A program made the translations under genes and the position numbers. A stretch of DNA of 39,432 bases, taken from assembly GCA_937893275.1 (NCBI GenBank), contig CALBIN010000144.1, forward strand, positions 1 through 39,432, given 5' to 3'. A model generated the notes under the pieces. The model was not told the DNA's origin, made no database searches, and saw only the letters and a program-made list of their open reading frames with translations. The stretch comes from an uncultured Opitutia bacterium. GTDB lineage: Bacteria; Verrucomicrobiota; Verrucomicrobiia; Opitutales; Seribacteraceae. Below are positions 35,103 through 39,432 of this stretch, in pieces (within the stretch, counting starts at the first letter, position 1; each line of letters begins with the position of its first letter).

Positions 35103-35352
35103 TGTAAAATTGAAACTTCAACTAACACTCAAATATCAAAAGGGTCAAGATTTAGGACATTGGATATGTTGTTTTACAATCGGGTAAGGCAACAAACGGA
35201 GTCCTTGACTAATCGTTTCGATACGGAACTGGCTCAAACTGGCAGAATCAGGTCAATTCTCGAAGGCAACCCGCGCTTCGAGTATCCCAACAAACGTCTC
35301 CATCAGGCATCAGCTTGATACGTATTTCGTCGATGGATTTTGTTGCGTGCAG
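35103..35352. other. Intergenic region upstream of iclR-type regulator
   Basis: 250 bases between the regulator and the deacetylase, both on the minus strand. It holds the palindrome at 35110-35121 and an inverted pair ATTGTAAAA (35101-35109) and TTTTACAAT (35172-35180) about 62 bases apart. I see no gene and no clear terminator for the deacetylase. Confidence 0.5.
35110..35121. promoter_or_regulatory. Candidate operator palindrome TTGAAACTTCAA
   Basis: A perfect 5-base inverted repeat with a 2-base centre ends 8 bases upstream of the IclR-type start codon. IclR-family operators are short palindromes of the TGRAA...TTYCA kind, so this is a plausible autoregulatory site. Support is positional and by motif only. 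Confidence 0.35.
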
Positions 35353-36087
35353 TTACTTTTCTGATGGCTTGGCAAATTTTAGGTCCCGCAAGGCAATGAC
35401 TCGGCACCCGCTGTCTCTCAAATGCTTCATGTATGCCTCGAATTTCTTCGGGTCGGTGTTCACCCAAGGATGCTGGACGTCGGGGACGCCATGAAAGGTC
35501 ATTACCGCGATTTTGCCGTCGCCGGCCTTGGCTACCGCCTCCTTGAACTGCTCCAGCGTGCTCTTCGGCTTACCGTCAAAGGCCTGTGGCATCAGCAGAG
35601 GATCGTCTTTTTCCGGATCATAAGCCTTGGCTCCGCCGGTTCGAGCGTAGCGATAGCCACGTTGCCGGAGTAGTTTCACGGCTCTCTCTGTCGTTTGGTA
35701 GGCTGGATAGCAAAAGCTGACCGGGCGGGGAATTCCATGCTTTTCGCATTGCTTCTCGATGTACTCGACATCGGCAGTGAGCTGCTCGAGCTTTTGTCTG
35801 CCCACCACGATGTGACGACGAGTGTGATTGCCGATCTCGAAGCCGTCCGCATGGAGCTTCTTGATTTGGTCCCAGGTCATGTAGTTCTTCTTGTCCTTGG
35901 CGAAATCAAAGCCCTCGGTGATGAAGAAGGTGGCTCCGAAGCCGTACTTCTTGAGCAGCGGAGCCACGTAATTTGCCTGACTGGCAACTGAGTCGTCGAA
36001 GGTTAAGACCACGGTTCCGGGATCCTTCTTTTCGGCGTCGAGGTTGATAAGGCACAACAGGAAAACAAGAAAAATTCTTAGCCTCAT
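35353..36087 (-). CDS. Exported polysaccharide deacetylase (NodB homology domain)
   Basis: Metal-dependent deacetylase of N- or O-acetylated sugars (family CE4). 244 residues from MRLRIFLVFLLCLINLDA, a signal peptide; an ATG at 36114 adds nine residues. Motif 1 is VVLTFDDS with both Asp, motif 2 is GNHTRRH (the HxxxH metal ligands), then YPAYQT in place of the usual RPPYG, and the late histidine motif MTFHGVPD. The NodB domain fills the protein from about residue 25. Its likely target is peptidoglycan or an exopolysaccharide in the periplasm. It diverges from the phosphodiesterase gene by about 120 bases. Confidence 0.87.
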   Translation of the reverse strand: MRLRIFLVFLLCLINLDAEKKDPGTVVLTFDDSVASQANYVAPLLKKYGFGATFFITEGFDFAKDKKNYMTWDQIKKLHADGFEIGNHTRRHIVVGRQKLEQLTADVEYIEKQCEKHGIPRPVSFCYPAYQTTERAVKLLRQRGYRYARTGGAKAYDPEKDDPLLMPQAFDGKPKSTLEQFKEAVAKAGDGKIAVMTFHGVPDVQHPWVNTDPKKFEAYMKHLRDSGCRVIALRDLKFAKPSEK

Positions 36088-36206
36088 GCAAAGGGATGGA
36101 GTTGCTGGGTTCATCTAAGTGATTTGTATAAGGATAATTGAATGATAAGCGACAGGCAATCTCGATCAGACTCGCGTTGAGTATGGATAGGTTATAGCGA
36201 AATGAG

Positions 36207-37001
36207 ATGATCAACATACCCCTAGCGGTAGCTTCATCCCTCTTAGCTTGTGTTCTTGCCTTGTACGCCGAGCCACTCGTCGTTGCTCATCGAGGCGCAT
36301 CGCGAGATGCCCCTGAAAACACTTTAGCTGCCTTCAAGTTGGCATGGGAACAGGGAGCGGATGCGATTGAAGGCGACTTTCTTCTCACTAAGGACAACAA
36401 GATCGTTTGCATTCATGACAAAAGCACCGAACGCCTAGCTGATCGGAAACTAATCGTCAAGGAATCGACACTGAGTCAATTGCGGGAACTGGATGTCGGC
36501 TTGGGCAAGGGCGGAAAATTCAAAGGTACGAAAATCCCTACGATTACCGAGGTGTTTGCAACGATTCCAGCAGGCAAGAAGATCTTCATAGAGATCAAGT
36601 GCGGAAAAGAAATCATCCCTCCTTTGCTCCAAGCAATCAAGAAATCCGATCTTAAGGACGAACAGGTGACGATGATTTGCTTCAACGCGGAAGTCGTCCG
36701 GTTGTTTAAGGCCAAGGCTTCCCGGCACAAGGCCTATTGGCTTTCCAACTTCAAACGAAATAAGGAAGGCCTTTGGTCTCCCTCCATCGAGACCGTACTC
36801 CAGACGCTGAACTCTACCAAGGCGGATGGGCTCGATTCCCATCATGTTATCCCCGATGAAATGGCAAAGCGCATCCAGCAAGAAGGCTTCGAGTGGCATG
36901 TCTGGACAGTCAACGACCTAGGAACTGCCAAACGTTTGAAAGAGCTCGGAGTGAAGTCGATCACCACCGATGTGCCGGGGGACTTGAAAATGGCCCTATG
37001 A
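36207..37001 (+). CDS. Glycerophosphodiester phosphodiesterase, exported
   Basis: Splits glycerophosphodiesters from phospholipid turnover into glycerol-3-phosphate and an alcohol. 264 residues with a signal peptide (MINIPLAVASSLLACVLALY). GDPD motifs are complete at the N-terminal end: VVAHRGASRDAPENT (His28, Arg29, Glu37), EGDFLLTKDNKIVCIHD (Glu55, Asp57, His70), then KIFIEIKCGKEI. The end EWHVWTVNDLGTAKRLKELG with ITTDVP is the family's closing pattern. Export points to periplasmic action like GlpQ. The lipase-like gene follows on the same strand after 137 bases. Confidence 0.93.
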   Translation: MINIPLAVASSLLACVLALYAEPLVVAHRGASRDAPENTLAAFKLAWEQGADAIEGDFLLTKDNKIVCIHDKSTERLADRKLIVKESTLSQLRELDVGLGKGGKFKGTKIPTITEVFATIPAGKKIFIEIKCGKEIIPPLLQAIKKSDLKDEQVTMICFNAEVVRLFKAKASRHKAYWLSNFKRNKEGLWSPSIETVLQTLNSTKADGLDSHHVIPDEMAKRIQQEGFEWHVWTVNDLGTAKRLKELGVKSITTDVPGDLKMAL

Positions 37002-37138
37002 ACTGTTCTCATTTTAAATACTACAAGAAAAGGCATGATGAAAGATAACCTGAGATCACTTCGACGCCTAGCCTTTGCATGGACTTCAACGTTTTCCTCG
37101 ACTTCTCGCTTGGACAAAGAGTCTGGAAAATAAAACCG

Positions 37139-37843
37139 ATGCCTCTCTGGGTTCTTCTTCTATTACTCCCTCTCATAATGAGCTGTTCGACCTCAAGACC
37201 TACCCAATCGGATGAATCGCAATCGGCGGAAAAGGAAACGATCGTCCTTTTGCACGGCCAAGGGCGAACGAGAGCCTCCATGCTCGTTTTGAGCAAGCGA
37301 TTCAAGGCCGCCGGTTACCAGACCGCGAATTTTTCCTACTTCCAGATGAACAAGCCCCTCGATCAGATATCCGGGGAGCTGATCGCCTTTATCCGGGAGA
37401 AAGTGCAGACCCCACGATACCACCTAATTGGCCATTCTCTCGGCAATGTCATTATCCGTGATGCGTTTCGGCAGGAATATCCCCCTGGTCTGGGACGAAT
37501 TGTCATGCTGGCGCCGCCCAACCGGGCGGCTCACCTCGCAAAGCGCTTTAAGAACAACTTGCTCTACCGCTGGTTTGCTGGTGACAGCGGTCAAAAACTA
37601 TCGGAGGAGGACTTCTTCCGCGAGCTACCCGTTCCGGTAGTTGAATTCGGGGTCATCGCCGGAGACAAAGGACAGAAAATAACTTTTTCCGAACCCAACG
37701 ACGGACTTGTTGCAGTGGAAGCCACCAAGCTTGAGGGGATGAGCGATTTCATTGTTCTTCATCATGCTCACACCTTCATCATGAACTGCAAGGACACCTT
37801 CGACCATTGTAGGGAATTCCTCGAGGAAGGGAGCTTCCAATGA
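37139..37843 (+). CDS. Lipase-like alpha/beta hydrolase lipoprotein
   Basis: 234 residues from MPLWVLLLLLPLIMSC, a lipoprotein signal with Cys16; the frame is open 20 codons upstream but that adds only a leader before the signal. Alpha/beta-hydrolase motifs: oxyanion HGQGRT (about 39-44), nucleophile elbow GHSLGN (Ser100), acid Asp188 in PNDGLV, and histidine His211 in HHAHTF. The spacing matches small triacylglycerol lipase and PGAP1-like esterases that act on membrane lipids. With the upstream phosphodiesterase it suggests handling of lipid fragments in the envelope. Substrate unproven. Confidence 0.85.
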   Translation: MPLWVLLLLLPLIMSCSTSRPTQSDESQSAEKETIVLLHGQGRTRASMLVLSKRFKAAGYQTANFSYFQMNKPLDQISGELIAFIREKVQTPRYHLIGHSLGNVIIRDAFRQEYPPGLGRIVMLAPPNRAAHLAKRFKNNLLYRWFAGDSGQKLSEEDFFRELPVPVVEFGVIAGDKGQKITFSEPNDGLVAVEATKLEGMSDFIVLHHAHTFIMNCKDTFDHCREFLEEGSFQ

Positions 37844-37967
37844 AGTTTAGACGCTCACTTTCAAGCGAGCGATCCTAGTTTACTTTTCCAGTCCTCGACG
37901 TTGGTAGTTTTCAACTGCATGAAGTAGAGCAGGAAAGAAAAGAAGGAAAATGGGGTTTCATTTCAGG

Positions 37968-39432
37968 CTATTTATTTTTCGTAGGTTTCTTTTTACTCTT
38001 TTGGGATTTCACCTTGAGATCGACCTCCTTGGCCCAATCTTGCCAGCGAGTCATCATTTGTAAAACCCGTTCGGGAAAAGCGGAGGCAAGATTTCTTGTT
38101 TCCGTGCGATCCCTGCTCAAGTCATACAACTGCCAAGGATCGCTCTTGTATTGAACAAGTTTCCAAGAATCTTCACGAATGACTTGCCAGCTCCCGTACT
38201 GAAAGAAGAGAGGCTTTTCGCGCTCGAGCTTTTTACCGGCAAAGGTAGGGGTAAGGCTGATGCCATCCAAAGGAGGAAGGTGTTTCGGGTACCTCGCCCT
38301 TTCACCAGCCAGTTCCATAAAGGTCGGCACGAAATCAATCAAGTGGCAAGGTTCGCGGGAAATCGAATTTTCGGGAACCTTAATGCCGTTGGGCCAATGC
38401 GCAATCATGGGCGTGCATATTCCTCCCTCCATTCCTTGCACCTTCCACTTTTTGAACGGGCTATTGGTGGCATTCGCCCATGATTGCCCGATGGCTTCAA
38501 AGGAACCCACGCTTCCCCATGTAGCAGCGGGGTCTTTCTTCCCTCTTTTGGGTCTCTCGTGACTGGCTCCGTTGTCGACCATGAAGATGATCAACGTATT
38601 TTCCAGTTTTCCGAGTTCACGCAACTTACCGAGCAAACTCCCGATGTTTTGATCCAATCGATCAACCATGGCGGCATGAATTTGCATGCGCAGGGCTTCC
38701 TCGTCTCTTTCTTTTGGAGATAGAGTTGTCCATAGCTTGTGTTCAGGTTCACTCAGGGGAGTCACCGCTTCGTCAAACAAACCGATCGCTAACTGTCTTT
38801 CGTATCGAGCTTTCCGAATAGCTTCGTACCCCGAGTCATAAGCTCCTTTGTACTTTGCGATGTCATCGGGATGAGCATGCAACGGCCAGTGCGGGGCGTT
38901 GTATGCCAGGTAAAGAAAGAAAGGGTCATCCGCCCTCTCCTTTTCGCCCAACCATTCAAGCCCCCAATCGGTAAACGCGTCGGTTGCATAAAAACCTTTT
39001 GCGGGAAGGTAAGGCTTTATCAACTTCTTATCAAAAGCCCAGGTATAGACGGCTTGCCAACCCGGGTTGCCTTCCCCTTCCCTAGCCTTGTCTCCGGGAT
39101 TCCAAAAATTGATGGCTCCACCCAGGAAACCGGAAAAATGATCGAACCCGTGTTCATATGGATTAAAAGAACCATGGTGTTTGCCGGACCACCAAGTCCG
39201 ATACCTAGCCGGCTTGAGGATTTCACCAATAAGTGCGGTATTGCTGAAGTCCCGGTCGCTTCGGTGGTGGTACAATCCGGTCAGCAAACTAATACGGGTC
39301 GTCCAGCACTTGGAAGTATTATAGGCTTGGGTGTAGCGAATTCCATTCTTCGCCAGACGATCTAGATTGGGTGTCCGGATTTCTCCTCCATAACAACCCA
39401 GATCCGAATACCCCATGTCATCGGCCATGATG
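37968..39432 (-). CDS. Sulfatase, S1 family (N-terminus cut by window edge)
   Basis: Formylglycine sulfatase that removes sulfate from a sugar or other ester. 487 residues are visible; the frame runs through the right edge with Ile before MADDMGYSDLGCYGG, which is the metal-binding start seen after a short strand in every S1 sulfatase, so a signal peptide and some ten or more residues are missing. The catalytic region is CWTTRISLLTG (Cys41 of the visible part), a CxTxR variant of the common CxPxR. Other motifs: SGKHHGSFN, FMVDNGASHERPKRG, QGMEGGICTPMIAHWP and LPPLDGISLTPTFAGK. A basic Lys-rich tail ends the protein. It faces the lipase gene across 124 bases. Confidence 0.93.
   Translation of the reverse strand, partial: IMADDMGYSDLGCYGGEIRTPNLDRLAKNGIRYTQAYNTSKCWTTRISLLTGLYHHRSDRDFSNTALIGEILKPARYRTWWSGKHHGSFNPYEHGFDHFSGFLGGAINFWNPGDKAREGEGNPGWQAVYTWAFDKKLIKPYLPAKGFYATDAFTDWGLEWLGEKERADDPFFLYLAYNAPHWPLHAHPDDIAKYKGAYDSGYEAIRKARYERQLAIGLFDEAVTPLSEPEHKLWTTLSPKERDEEALRMQIHAAMVDRLDQNIGSLLGKLRELGKLENTLIIFMVDNGASHERPKRGKKDPAATWGSVGSFEAIGQSWANATNSPFKKWKVQGMEGGICTPMIAHWPNGIKVPENSISREPCHLIDFVPTFMELAGERARYPKHLPPLDGISLTPTFAGKKLEREKPLFFQYGSWQVIREDSWKLVQYKSDPWQLYDLSRDRTETRNLASAFPERVLQMMTRWQDWAKEVDLKVKSQKSKKKPTKNK

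Noticed and set aside
37852-37871. Hairpin CGCTC...GAGCG between the lipase and sulfatase genes as a terminator
   Set aside because: Only a 5-base-pair stem and no T run on either strand.

Overview
The window looks like a chromosomal segment from a member of the PVC superphylum, most likely a marine verrucomicrobium of the Opitutae/Puniceicoccales type. The reasons are a DUF1501 plus DUF1549/DUF1553 (PSD1) pair with c-type haem motifs, a PVC-type dehydrogenase with a C-terminal haem-binding domain, a DUF1080 lipoprotein, a sulfatase, many lipoproteins and large secreted proteins, and few visible Shine-Dalgarno sequences. The placement is inferred from gene content; no rRNA or tRNA gene was seen. 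The window cuts a gene at each end.

Left part (1-10412): two peptide-type ABC importers lie back to back. On the minus strand oppA-oppB-oppC (oppC cut by the left edge) are packed with 4-base gaps. On the plus strand a Yej-type importer (yejB, yejE, yejA-like lipoprotein, then separate OppD- and OppF-type ATPases) forms a tight operon. Its permeases and binding protein carry large extra periplasmic segments.

Middle (10600-17646): three exported helical-repeat (TPR-like) proteins, one of them a lipoprotein with an EF-hand pair, are followed by an ExbB with a signal peptide and two ExbD proteins. The order suggests a proton-motive-force driven envelope machine without a TonB gene nearby. This is the best candidate here for a poorly described system.

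17720-19987: a metabolic stretch with glyoxalase I, gluconokinase, a DUF1080 lipoprotein and a small exported coiled-coil protein, closed by a hairpin that can act as a terminator in both directions.

20063-35102, all minus strand: an IclR regulator, then PSD1, DUF1501, rlmN, a haem-binding PVC dehydrogenase and a roughly 1,774-residue secreted metzincin protease. The protease carries a beta-helix full of GGAI/FxxN repeats like those of chlamydial Pmp proteins, and a Trp/Tyr-rich C-terminal module. PSD1, DUF1501, DUF1080 and the sulfatase at the right edge fit a lifestyle of degrading (sulfated) polysaccharides. The two peptide importers and the protease fit use of protein.

Right part (35353-39432): polysaccharide deacetylase (minus), glycerophosphodiester phosphodiesterase and a lipase-like lipoprotein (plus), then a sulfatase (minus) cut by the right edge. 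No intergenic stretch exceeds 300 bases.
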